Assembly: GCA_900554645.1 (NCBI GenBank)
Contig: USIE01000022.1
Location: 1 to 15,834 of the forward strand
Length of the DNA: 15,834 bases
Origin: an uncultured Collinsella sp.
Lineage (GTDB): Bacteria > Actinomycetota > Coriobacteriia > Coriobacteriales > Coriobacteriaceae
Reading direction: 5' to 3'
Positions 1 to 5,802 of the stretch are shown in pieces; within the stretch, counting starts at the first letter, position 1; each line of letters begins with the position of its first letter. The notes below the pieces were generated by a model. That model saw only the letters and a list, made by a program, of their open reading frames with translations. It did no database searches and was not told the origin of the DNA. A program made the translations under genes and the position numbers.

Positions 1-123
1 GTCATCGTCCCGGCGTTCGGCATCAGGGTAGCGCTGCGACGCGGAAATCGCGCGCTGTTGACGCGCCCCCGCAGTGCCCGCTTCCCCCAAGGACAATTAT
101 CAGTGCAGGTAAAGGGCTTGCCA

Positions 124-162
124 TTTTTTAAAAAAGACCCGCATGGTCGACCCATGCGGGTT
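124..162 (-). terminator. Rho-independent terminator of the M24 peptidase gene
   Basis: A 10-bp perfect stem (137-146 with 152-161) closes a 5-nt loop. Read on the minus strand it is followed by a T-rich run (revcomp of 124-135). It lies about 75 bp past the stop codon of the leftward peptidase gene, so it most likely ends that transcript. The A-tract followed by a T-tract on the far side gives little support for use in the other direction. Confidence 0.8.
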
Positions 163-206
163 AAACGTAGTAGATAGGCCGTTTTCGTGGCGCAGCTAAT
201 CGGAAG

Positions 207-233
207 GTGACAAAGGGACTGTTCCTTTGTCAC
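207..233. repeat. Small hairpin repeat, dispersed family copy A
   Basis: A 10-bp perfect inverted repeat (207-216 with 224-233) closes a 7-nt loop. It contains the word GGGACTGTTCCTTT, nearly the same as GGGACGTTCCTTT at 1379-1391. Neither arm is followed by a T-run, so it is not a typical terminator. It sits between the peptidase stop codon and its terminator and looks like a short intergenic repeat of the REP type. That assignment is an inference. Confidence 0.55.
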
Positions 234-238
234 ATTGG

Positions 239-1327
239 CTAGTCTAGGCGGACCGGATCGTGGGGGTAGGCGTTGAGAATCTCGACGCCGTTCTCGGTCA
301 CCAGGACCAAGTCCTCGATGCGGACACCGGTGCGGCCGGGGAGGTAGATGCCCGGTTCGATGGAGAACGTCATGCCCGGCTCTACGACCTGCTCGTTGAC
401 CAGCGAGACGTCGCCCGGCTCGTGGTCCTGCAGGCCGATCGAGTGACCCAGGCGATGCGTAAAGTATTCGCCGTAGCCCGCGTCCTCAATCACGTCGCGC
501 GCGGCACGGTCCAGGTCGCACATGCGCACGCCCGGTGCGATGAGAGCCTCGGCGGCCTCGTTGGCGCGGCGCACGATATCGTAGATGCGCGCCGTCTCTT
601 CGTCTGGCTCGCCCCAAAAGAACGTGCGCGTCATGTCCGAGCAATAGTTGCGATGCCGCCCGCCGATGTCGAACAGCACCACGTCGCCGCGCTTGAGTAC
701 GGTGTCGTCGGGCTCGTGGTGCGGGTCGCCGGCGTTGGCGCCAAAGCTCACGATGGGCGGAAAGCTAAAGCCCTCGCAGCCGTGCTTGCGGTACAGGCCG
801 AGCATCTGGTCGGCGATTTCGCGTTCCGTCACGCCCTCGTGGACGAGTTTGATAGCATCGGCCATCACGGCGTCGTTAGCGGCCGAGGACACGCGCATGA
901 GCTCCTGCTCGGCGGCGTCTTTGTACGTGCGTGCGGCGGTGACGGCAAAATCGCCCAGGAAAAACTCACTGGCGGCGTGGCGCTCTATGAGGGGCATCAA
1001 AAAGCCGGAGCGCATGACGGTGTCGATGCCGAGCGGTTTGGTCGGATCGATCTCACTCGCGATGGCGTTGGCCACGACATCGGTGTCGGTGTGGTAGGCA
1101 ACGCGGGCATTGTCATACTCGGGCAGCTGGTGCAGGGCGTTGACCAGGATTACCGGCTCGCTGCCGCGCGTGAGCAGCACGCCACAAAAACGCTCGAACA
1201 TATCGGCATAAAAGCCGGTCAGGTAATAGATCGACCACGGGTCGTTTACGAGGAGCTGCGCGCCGGGGTGCTGAGCCTCGAGCGCATCGAGCACGCGCGC
1301 CACACGCTGGTCATCGACATGTGCCAT
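239..1327 (-). CDS. M24-family metallopeptidase (Xaa-Pro aminopeptidase/prolidase-like)
   Basis: Predicted cytosolic 362-aa peptidase of the creatinase/aminopeptidase P fold, expected to hydrolyse X-Pro bonds in small peptides with two divalent metal ions. An N-terminal creatinase-like domain spans about 1-130 and the pita-bread catalytic domain about 138-355. All five canonical metal ligands are visible: D220 (in FDIGG), D231 (in CSDMTRT), H295 (in HRLGHSIG), E324 (in SIEPGIY) and E338 (in RIEDLVLV). No signal peptide is seen. The ATG at 1327 is preferred because AAAGGA lies about 8 nt upstream; an in-frame GTG at 1375 would add 16 residues but overlaps a repeat. It is probably monocistronic: a terminator separates it from the operon upstream and another follows it. 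The exact substrate (dipeptide or longer peptide) cannot be told from the sequence. Confidence 0.9.
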   Translation of the reverse strand: MAHVDDQRVARVLDALEAQHPGAQLLVNDPWSIYYLTGFYADMFERFCGVLLTRGSEPVILVNALHQLPEYDNARVAYHTDTDVVANAIASEIDPTKPLGIDTVMRSGFLMPLIERHAASEFFLGDFAVTAARTYKDAAEQELMRVSSAANDAVMADAIKLVHEGVTEREIADQMLGLYRKHGCEGFSFPPIVSFGANAGDPHHEPDDTVLKRGDVVLFDIGGRHRNYCSDMTRTFFWGEPDEETARIYDIVRRANEAAEALIAPGVRMCDLDRAARDVIEDAGYGEYFTHRLGHSIGLQDHEPGDVSLVNEQVVEPGMTFSIEPGIYLPGRTGVRIEDLVLVTENGVEILNAYPHDPVRLD

Positions 1328-1368
1328 GAAACATCCTTTCGCTAGGCTGCCACCATGGTATCCCAAGC

Positions 1369-1413
1369 CCGGCACATAGGGACGTTCCTTTTATGCCGGC
1401 ACCTGGGGACACT
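1369..1413. repeat. Small hairpin repeat, dispersed family copy B
   Basis: An imperfect inverted repeat pairs CCGGCACATA (1369-1378) with TATGCCGG (1392-1399), leaving a 2-nt bulge. It contains GGGACGTTCCTTT (1379-1391), close to a word in the hairpin at 207-233, and CCTGGGGACA (1402-1411), identical to 8538-8547. The three sites therefore share words and look like members of one dispersed intergenic family. This copy lies just upstream of the M24 peptidase gene and may sit in its leader. Confidence 0.5.
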
Positions 1414-1461
1414 CCTCGGCCTTGACATGGTTTATCTGGGATGATTGGGCAAGTAAGGTAG

Positions 1462-1500
1462 CCAAAAGAGCCCCGTCCTAAATTAGCTGCTTAGGCGGGG
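1462..1500 (-). terminator. Terminator of the DUF1667 operon, overlapping its stop codon
   Basis: A 10-bp stem with one bulge (1471-1481 with 1491-1500) closes a 9-nt loop. It is read on the minus strand and followed by CTCTTTT. The TAA stop of the DUF1667 gene (1491-1493) lies inside the first-transcribed arm, so a terminating ribosome would cover part of the hairpin. The T-run is short, hence moderate confidence. Confidence 0.6.
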
Positions 1501-1889
1501 TCGATGTCCATGCTGGCGATGAGGTCGATGCCCGTGTCGAGAAGGTCTTCCAGCACGACGTCGCCCATGCGGATGGGGGCGTTGACGACTAAGTCTCGGA
1601 TGAGGGTCATGGTTTGGGCGTGGAGTGCCAGCGGGATGGCTTCGGCCGTGCGCACGGGGAGCAGGGCTTCGTCGTCGCCGGAGACAGCCACGGTCGTCGT
1701 GAGCACGCGCATGGGGCAGGTGAGTTCCTGATGTGCGAACTTGTCGCCGCGTGGGCAGTTGTTGCCGGTTACGGAGCGCACTTTCACCACGGAGCCATTG
1801 GCGTCGCGCTCCACCTCCACGGTCAGGAGGCACTCGGACGGGCAGGTGGTGCAGTTGAACTGCAGCGTTTCAATCGCGTTTGTGCTCAT
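1491..1889 (-). CDS. DUF1667 cysteine-rich protein (oxidoreductase accessory)
   Basis: Small 132-aa protein without signal peptide or membrane segment. Five cysteines sit in its N-terminal half: C13, C16 and C20 (NCTTCPSEC), C45 (NCPRG) and C58 (TCPMR). This spacing is typical of DUF1667 proteins and suggests a bound metal or Fe-S cluster. The C-terminal half is rich in V, I and L without clear motifs. It starts at the ATG at 1889 with a strong GAGGAGG upstream and is last in a three-gene operon, 4 bp after the FAD oxidoreductase. DUF1667 genes are known beside GlpA-like and NADH-oxidase-like genes in Firmicutes and Thermotogales. A role as a small electron-transfer or assembly subunit, similar to the role of GlpC but far smaller, is an inference. 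Confidence 0.85.
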   Translation of the reverse strand: MSTNAIETLQFNCTTCPSECLLTVEVERDANGSVVKVRSVTGNNCPRGDKFAHQELTCPMRVLTTTVAVSGDDEALLPVRTAEAIPLALHAQTMTLIRDLVVNAPIRMGDVVLEDLLDTGIDLIASMDIDPA

Positions 1890-1893
1890 GACT

Positions 1894-3246
1894 CTACGCC
1901 TCCTCAACGGGGTCGACGGACAGGACAATCTCGTTAACACCCAGGTCGAGTGCGCGCTGAATTACCTTTGCCGGTAGTGGGAAGCTCTCCATTACGCTCG
2001 GTTTAAACGGGCGGACCTTGGCTGCAAACATCTCCTCGTCGCCTGCCAGAATGCGCACGCGGGCGGCGTCGACCGGCCGGCGCACGCGGAAGCTGAGCTT
2101 GGTGAGCGCCACGGCCGTAATGCGTCCCGGCAGCGCGTATCCCGCAATGCCGGCAGGGGAGACCGTGAGCTCGCAGCCCGTGTCCGTCTCGGCTCCGCCA
2201 CCCAGCGCGTACGCCGCTGCAGCTGCGCCGGCCCTCTCGGACTCGGTCGTCACGTTGTCGGCCAGGTCGTGCACGTGCAGCACGTTACCGCAGGCAAAGA
2301 TGCCCGGCACGCCCGTCTGCAGGCTCTGGTCCACCACGGCGCCGCGCGTGCGCGGGTCAAGCTCTACGCCTGCGGCAACCGAAAGCTCGTTCTCGGGAAT
2401 CAATCCCACCGAAAGCAGCAGCGTGTCGCACGGAACAATGCGCTCGGTCCCCGGAATGGGCGCCAGGTGCTCGTCGACCTGGCTTACCTCGACGGCCTCC
2501 ACACGGTCGTGCCCGATCACGCGCGTGACGGTGGTGGACAGGTGCAGCGGAATGCCAAAGTCGTCCAGACAGTTCTTGACATTGCGGCGCAGTCCGTTGG
2601 CGTACGGCATAAGCTCGTACACGCCCTCGACCGAAATCCCCTCGAGCGTGCAGCGGCGTGCCATGATCAGCCCGATATCGCCCGAACCTAAAATGACGGC
2701 GCGCGAGCCGGGTTTGAGGTTTTCGATATTGATGTATCGCTGCGCCAGGCCGGCCGTAAACACGCCGGCGGGACGACTGCCGGGGATCTTGATCTCGCTG
2801 CGGGTGCGCTCACGGCAGCCCATGGCAAGGACGATCGCGCGACCGGTGAACTGCAGCATGCCGGCAGGGCTCATGAGCGTGACGGTGTGGACCGCGGTGT
2901 CTTCCGCAGACTCGCCTGAATCAATCCCAAGCACCATGCTGTTTAGGAACAGCGCAATGTCGGTTGCGTGCACCTGGTCGATAAAGCGCTGCGCGTACTC
3001 GGGACCGGTGAGCTCCTGTTTAAAGTGCGACAGACCAAACCCGGGGTGGATGCACTGGCGGAGGATGCCGCCCAGGTGCTGCTCGCGCTCCACGATGGCC
3101 ACGCGTGCGCCCGCCTTATGCGCGGCCATCGCGGCCGCCATGCCGGCAGGTCCGCCGCCGATAACGACCACGTCGAAGGCCTGCGTTTGCACGGGCGCTG
3201 CAGCTCCGACCTCTGCGCGTCCGTCGCGCATATCAAACGTCGCCAT
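1894..3246 (-). CDS. FAD/NAD(P)-dependent oxidoreductase (NADH oxidase-like partner of GlpA-type dehydrogenase)
   Basis: Flavoprotein of 450 aa in the pyridine nucleotide-disulfide oxidoreductase superfamily. The FAD dinucleotide-binding motif is IGGGPAGMAA at 29-38, the second nucleotide-binding motif is LGSGDIG at 186-192, and the C-terminal FAD contact is GIFACGNVLHVHD near residue 320. GGILRQCIHPGFG (59-71) has the single Cys typical of this subfamily, but there is no classical CxxxxC redox disulfide. About 24 residues precede the first beta strand, longer than usual, so a later start such as Met6 is possible. The ATG at 3246 follows GGGGG about 8-12 nt upstream and lies 1 bp from the preceding stop. 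Family and context suggest it exchanges electrons with NAD(P) on behalf of the GlpA-like dehydrogenase, probably as a soluble complex. The substrate is unproven. Confidence 0.85.
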   Translation of the reverse strand: MATFDMRDGRAEVGAAAPVQTQAFDVVVIGGGPAGMAAAMAAHKAGARVAIVEREQHLGGILRQCIHPGFGLSHFKQELTGPEYAQRFIDQVHATDIALFLNSMVLGIDSGESAEDTAVHTVTLMSPAGMLQFTGRAIVLAMGCRERTRSEIKIPGSRPAGVFTAGLAQRYINIENLKPGSRAVILGSGDIGLIMARRCTLEGISVEGVYELMPYANGLRRNVKNCLDDFGIPLHLSTTVTRVIGHDRVEAVEVSQVDEHLAPIPGTERIVPCDTLLLSVGLIPENELSVAAGVELDPRTRGAVVDQSLQTGVPGIFACGNVLHVHDLADNVTTESERAGAAAAAYALGGGAETDTGCELTVSPAGIAGYALPGRITAVALTKLSFRVRRPVDAARVRILAGDEEMFAAKVRPFKPSVMESFPLPAKVIQRALDLGVNEIVLSVDPVEEA

Positions 3247-3247
3247 C

Positions 3248-4702
3248 CTAGCGCACCCCCTTCAGCGGACCCTCGACCAGCCAAGATCCGGCATCCTCCA
3301 ACAGCACCTCGCTGGGGTCGCAGCTCAACTCGCGCGCTAGGATTGCCACCACACGGCTCTGGCAAAAGCCACTTTGGCACCGACCCATGCCGGCGCGGCA
3401 GCGGCGCTTGACGCCCTCCACCGAAACCGCGCCCGGCTGGCGTCGGATCGCGGCCACGATCTCGGCTTCGGGCACCGTCTCGCAGCGGCAGACAATCTGT
3501 CCCCACGCGGGATCGGACTCGATCAGCTCTTCCTTGCACGCCAGCGGTGCGCGGTCAAAGTCGTCCGGCGCGCGGCGAATTGGGTTCCAGTCCGCCCGCT
3601 CGTGCAGCTCCACGCCCGCCTCACGCATCACAAGCTCCATGCGCTCGGCAATGGCCGGCGCGCTTGCCACACCCGGCGACTGAATGCCCGCCGCCTGGAA
3701 AAGCCCCGGCACCACGGCCGACTGTCCAATAAAGAAGTCGTTCGTTCCCTGAATGACCGGACGCCCGCCGGCAAATGCGCGCACCACGCGGCGCGTATCC
3801 AGATCGGGCACCAGCTTGCGCGCGCCGGTCAGCAGCGCGTTTACATCGCTTGCATAGGTCTGCGTGTCGCCCGGCTCGCGCACAGCGGCCGTGGCGGTGA
3901 TCACGGTGTTGCCATGCACGGTGCCCGTCACGATAACGCCCTTCGACACCGGCGTCGGCACGGGGTAGAGCGGCATGAGCGTGCGCGGCTCCTTGTCCAG
4001 CACTACGATGTTGCCCTGGCGCCAGACCATCTGAAACTCCTCGGCGCCGGCCATGTGCGAGATGTCCGCGGCACCGTTGCCCGCGGCGTTGATCAGGTAG
4101 CGGCAGCGCACGTTGCCAGCGGGGGTCGCCAGCGTAAAGCGCGCGTTGTCGCCCGTGCCCGCGACTTCAATCGCTTCCACCGACGCGGACCGCATAAACG
4201 TCACCCCGTTGGCCACGGCGTTCTCCAGCGCGGCGATGGCAACCTCAAACGGGTCGACAAACCCAGTCGAGGGGCACCACAACGCGCACGTTGCATTGGC
4301 GCTGGCGCGCGGCTCCAGCTCGTGGATGCGCTCGGGGCCAATGATCGATAGCTCGGGCACGCCGTTGGCCAGGCCATTCTTGCTCAGCTGCTCCAGGTGT
4401 GCGCGGTCCTCGTCGTTAAAGCCCAACACCATCGACCCGGTTCGGCAGAACAGAAAGCCCAGCTCCTGGGCCCACGTGCCATATAGCTCGCAACCACGGG
4501 CGTTGACCTGCGCCTTTACCGTTCCCGGCGCCGGATCGTAGCCTGCATGCACCAGGCCGCCGTTGGCTTTTGATGCGCCTAGCGCAATATCGTTAGCCGC
4601 CTCGACCACACAAATGGAAAGGTCAAACCTCGCGAGCTGCCGCGCGATGGCGCATCCGGTGATGCCCGCGCCGACAATCGCGATATCAAACGTTTCTGTC
4701 AC
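3248..4702 (-). CDS. GlpA-like FAD-dependent oxidoreductase with C-terminal BFD [2Fe-2S] domain
   Basis: Flavoenzyme of 484 aa with a DAO/GlpA-type fold. The FAD-binding GAGITG is at 11-16, and the oxidase domain runs to about 358 with a conserved late flavin-contact stretch (LFQAAGIQSPGVASAPAIAE, 334-353). The C-terminal Fer2_BFD-like domain carries CRC (C405, C407) and GMGRCQSGFC (C442, C447), the four ligands expected for a [2Fe-2S] cluster; C435 is extra. It is shorter than E. coli GlpA because the linker is compact. The start is GTG at 4702 with GGGAGG 5-6 nt upstream. First gene of a leftward operon. The likely reaction is oxidation of glycerol-3-phosphate or another 2-hydroxy acid, with electrons passed through FAD and [2Fe-2S] to the next two proteins. 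No glpK, glpF or membrane anchor gene is in the window, so glycerol use is inferred only from family and neighbours. Confidence 0.85.
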   Translation of the reverse strand: MTETFDIAIVGAGITGCAIARQLARFDLSICVVEAANDIALGASKANGGLVHAGYDPAPGTVKAQVNARGCELYGTWAQELGFLFCRTGSMVLGFNDEDRAHLEQLSKNGLANGVPELSIIGPERIHELEPRASANATCALWCPSTGFVDPFEVAIAALENAVANGVTFMRSASVEAIEVAGTGDNARFTLATPAGNVRCRYLINAAGNGAADISHMAGAEEFQMVWRQGNIVVLDKEPRTLMPLYPVPTPVSKGVIVTGTVHGNTVITATAAVREPGDTQTYASDVNALLTGARKLVPDLDTRRVVRAFAGGRPVIQGTNDFFIGQSAVVPGLFQAAGIQSPGVASAPAIAERMELVMREAGVELHERADWNPIRRAPDDFDRAPLACKEELIESDPAWGQIVCRCETVPEAEIVAAIRRQPGAVSVEGVKRRCRAGMGRCQSGFCQSRVVAILARELSCDPSEVLLEDAGSWLVEGPLKGVR

Positions 4703-4719
4703 AGTGCCTCCCAGACGAG

Positions 4720-4734
4720 TTGACAGGCCGTCAA
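4720..4734. promoter_or_regulatory. Short palindrome, possible operator of the GlpA-like operon
   Basis: TTGAC and GTCAA flank a 5-bp centre, giving a 15-bp dyad that ends 18 bp upstream of the GTG start of the oxidoreductase operon. Its place suggests an operator or a 5'-UTR element. No regulator gene lies nearby, and a short dyad like this can occur by chance. Confidence 0.3.
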
Positions 4735-4808
4735 TAAGACTATCCTACGGTCTACACACCCCCAGCGCAGCGGCAATGCGGCGAACAGCCCCGCAACACC
4801 CGCCAACG

Positions 4809-4850
4809 GCAGACGAGGGGAGACTCAGGACCATCGGTGACCTCGTCTGC
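4809..4850. repeat. Inverted repeat, 10-bp perfect arms
   Basis: GCAGACGAGG at 4809-4818 is repeated in inverse as CCTCGTCTGC at 4841-4850, enclosing 22 nt. There is no T-run on either side, so it is not a terminator. It directly precedes the tandem palindromes and is probably part of the same composite intergenic repeat. Confidence 0.6.
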
Positions 4851-4871
4851 TGTTCCTGGTGTCAGAGGTTT

Positions 4872-4928
4872 GTCTCGTTCTGTAACATCTGGGACTGGTT
4901 TTGCCGAGTTACTGTTACAGATTGAGAC
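4872..4928. repeat. Tandem imperfect palindrome, copy 1
   Basis: A left arm at 4872-4886 (GTCTCGTTCTGTAAC) pairs with a right arm at 4914-4928 (GTTACAGATTGAGAC), with two mismatches in 15 bp. Both conserved cores recur at an offset of exactly 81 bp in copy 2, while the central loop differs between copies. The structure suggests a duplicated mobile or regulatory repeat unit. Confidence 0.7.
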
Positions 4929-4951
4929 GTTAGTCTGGCGGGTCATCCGTT

Positions 4952-5010
4952 CGTCTAAATCTGTAACATCAAGACCTGGATCCCGCTCCCACCTGTTACA
5001 GATTGAGATG
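4952..5010. repeat. Tandem imperfect palindrome, copy 2
   Basis: The arms at 4952-4968 and 4994-5010 pair over 17 bp with two mismatches; the inner 11 bp (AATCTGTAACA with TGTTACAGATT) are perfect. The conserved words TCTGTAACATC and CTGTTACAGATTGAGA recur 81 bp upstream in copy 1. It ends about 100 bp before the zinc-ribbon start codon. Confidence 0.7.
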
Positions 5011-5108
5011 TTTGTGTCCGCGCCAGCCCCGCCCCTAGCCGTGGTCCCATATAAACAAACCCCGTGGTAAACTTGACCGAACTGTTAATATTCCGAAAGG
5101 TACCCGTA

Positions 5109-5540
5109 ATGTCCAAGTACATCTCCGAGCTTATGTCGCCGCAGCTTATGGGCGTCGTCTATGCCTTTGTTGGCTTTATCATCGCCCTGTATGTGCTGTC
5201 GGTCGTCTATGTGTTCATCGACGCCCGCCGCCGCGGCGCCAGCGCCTACGTGGCATGGGGCATCATCGCCCTCATCCCGTTTGTGGGCCTCATCGCCTAC
5301 CTGGTCCTGCGTCCGCACTCCTACGCGGCCGACCGCGAGGAGCAGGAGCTGGACATGGCCCTGCGCGAGCGCCAGCTTGCCCAGTACGGCACCTGCCCGC
5401 AGTGCGGCGCGCCCATCGAGAAGGACTTTGTGGTCTGCCCCGTGTGCGATACCCAGGTTCGCAACGTGTGCCCCAGCTGCCATCGCCCGCTCGATGCGCA
5501 CTGGAAGGTTTGCCCGTACTGCCGAACTCGCATCCAGTAA
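5109..5540 (+). CDS. Two-TM membrane protein with C-terminal double zinc ribbon
   Basis: A 143-aa protein. Two hydrophobic segments at about 16-38 and 47-68 form a membrane hairpin; the first loop is basic (DARRRG). A charged linker (about 70-93) leads to a zinc-ribbon region with four CxxC knuckles: C96/C99, C110/C113, C121/C124 and C135/C138, enough for two zinc sites. The N-terminal half resembles the PLDc_N-type two-TM module (conserved FIDARRRG and GLIAYLVLRP). The ATG at 5109 is chosen because GAAAGG lies about 9 nt upstream; a GTG at 5064 would add 15 residues without such a site. It stands alone between a repeat-rich region and a terminator. The function is unknown; a cytoplasmic-facing zinc ribbon could bind protein or nucleic acid, but nothing here shows which. 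Confidence 0.85.
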   Translation: MSKYISELMSPQLMGVVYAFVGFIIALYVLSVVYVFIDARRRGASAYVAWGIIALIPFVGLIAYLVLRPHSYAADREEQELDMALRERQLAQYGTCPQCGAPIEKDFVVCPVCDTQVRNVCPSCHRPLDAHWKVCPYCRTRIQ

Positions 5541-5672
5541 CGCATCCATCGCCGGGCCGGCCGCAGGCCACGGGCACCGCGCGTCCCGCGCAACCGCCAC
5601 GCGCCACGGGCACGCCGCACACCACGCGCGCCCCGCGGCCCCGCCCCACACGATGAAGCATGCGTAGAAAAT
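5541..5672. other. T-depleted GC-rich spacer after the zinc-ribbon gene
   Basis: From 5550 to 5653 the plus strand has a single T (5584), and 5585-5653 has none. An 11-bp direct repeat, GCCACGGGCAC, occurs at 5567 and 5603. No start codon with a ribosome site is seen. The strand asymmetry is far from that of the neighbouring genes. It could be decayed low-complexity coding sequence (His/Pro/Arg/Ala-rich in two frames) or a structured or G-quadruplex-poor spacer. Confidence 0.4.
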
Positions 5673-5703
5673 CGCCCGCCGTGCCATTAAGGTGCGGCGG
5701 GCG
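5673..5703 (+). terminator. Strong hairpin between the zinc-ribbon gene and thrS
   Basis: A 9-bp GC-only perfect stem, CGCCCGCCG (5673-5681) with 5695-5703, is extended inward by two G-T pairs and two G-C pairs to a 5-nt ATTAA loop. The plus-strand tail (CTTGTAT) is poor in T, while the minus-strand tail is ATTTTC. It probably insulates thrS from upstream transcription. Its 3' edge is 1 bp from the thrS -35 box. Confidence 0.6.
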
Positions 5704-5704
5704 C

Positions 5705-5732
5705 TTGTATACCAAGGCAACCTGCCTATAAT
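5705..5732 (+). promoter_or_regulatory. Sigma-70-type promoter of thrS
   Basis: TTGTAT (5705-5710) and a perfect TATAAT (5727-5732) are separated by 16 bp. Transcription would start near 5739, giving a leader of about 64 nt before the thrS ATG. The leader is too short for a T-box and shows no specifier-loop or T-box sequence. Confidence 0.75.
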
Positions 5733-5802
5733 GATGCAAGTCAAAAACACCGAGCGCATCGCACGCACTTGCATCAGGCATCCGAGAGGAGAAAACATAC
5801 CC

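Larger units (their letters stand above)
4703..5108. other. Divergent intergenic region filled with inverted repeats
   Basis: A 406-bp stretch separates the leftward oxidoreductase operon from the rightward zinc-ribbon gene. It holds a short palindrome near the operon start (4720-4734), an inverted repeat at 4809-4850, and two related imperfect palindromes 81 bp apart (4872-4928 and 4952-5010). Short reading frames across it are explained by the repeats and have no plausible ribosome site. No convincing sigma-70 promoter was found for either gene; TATAAA at about 5050 and TGGTAAACT at about 5065 are weak -10 candidates for the rightward gene. Confidence 0.6.

Noticed and set aside
1..123. Possible end of a gene at the left edge
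   Set aside because: One plus-strand frame is open from base 1 to about 179, but it runs through the terminator and gives an Arg/Pro-rich product without motifs, so no gene is called.
260..1345. 361-codon open frame antisense to the M24 peptidase
   Set aside because: The minus-strand protein has all five metal ligands and a good ribosome site; the plus-strand product has no recognisable motif.
1422..1427. TTGACA as a plus-strand -35 box
   Set aside because: No -10-like sequence lies 16-18 bp downstream and there is no plus-strand gene to serve.
2018..3340. 440-codon open frame antisense to the FAD oxidoreductase
   Set aside because: Composition is Ser/Arg/Pro/Ala-rich as expected for an opposite-strand shadow, it crosses the boundary between two real genes, and no ribosome site is seen.
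4872..5010. CRISPR array
   Set aside because: Only two units, each an internal palindrome with 81-bp period, and no cas genes; spacing and structure do not fit a CRISPR repeat-spacer pattern.
4752..5070. Short open frames on both strands in the divergent intergenic region
   Set aside because: They coincide with the inverted repeats and have no ribosome site. Repeats of this kind are often wrongly annotated as small hypothetical proteins.
5733..5802. T-box riboswitch upstream of thrS
   Set aside because: The leader is only about 64 nt, without a specifier stem, T-box sequence or antiterminator.
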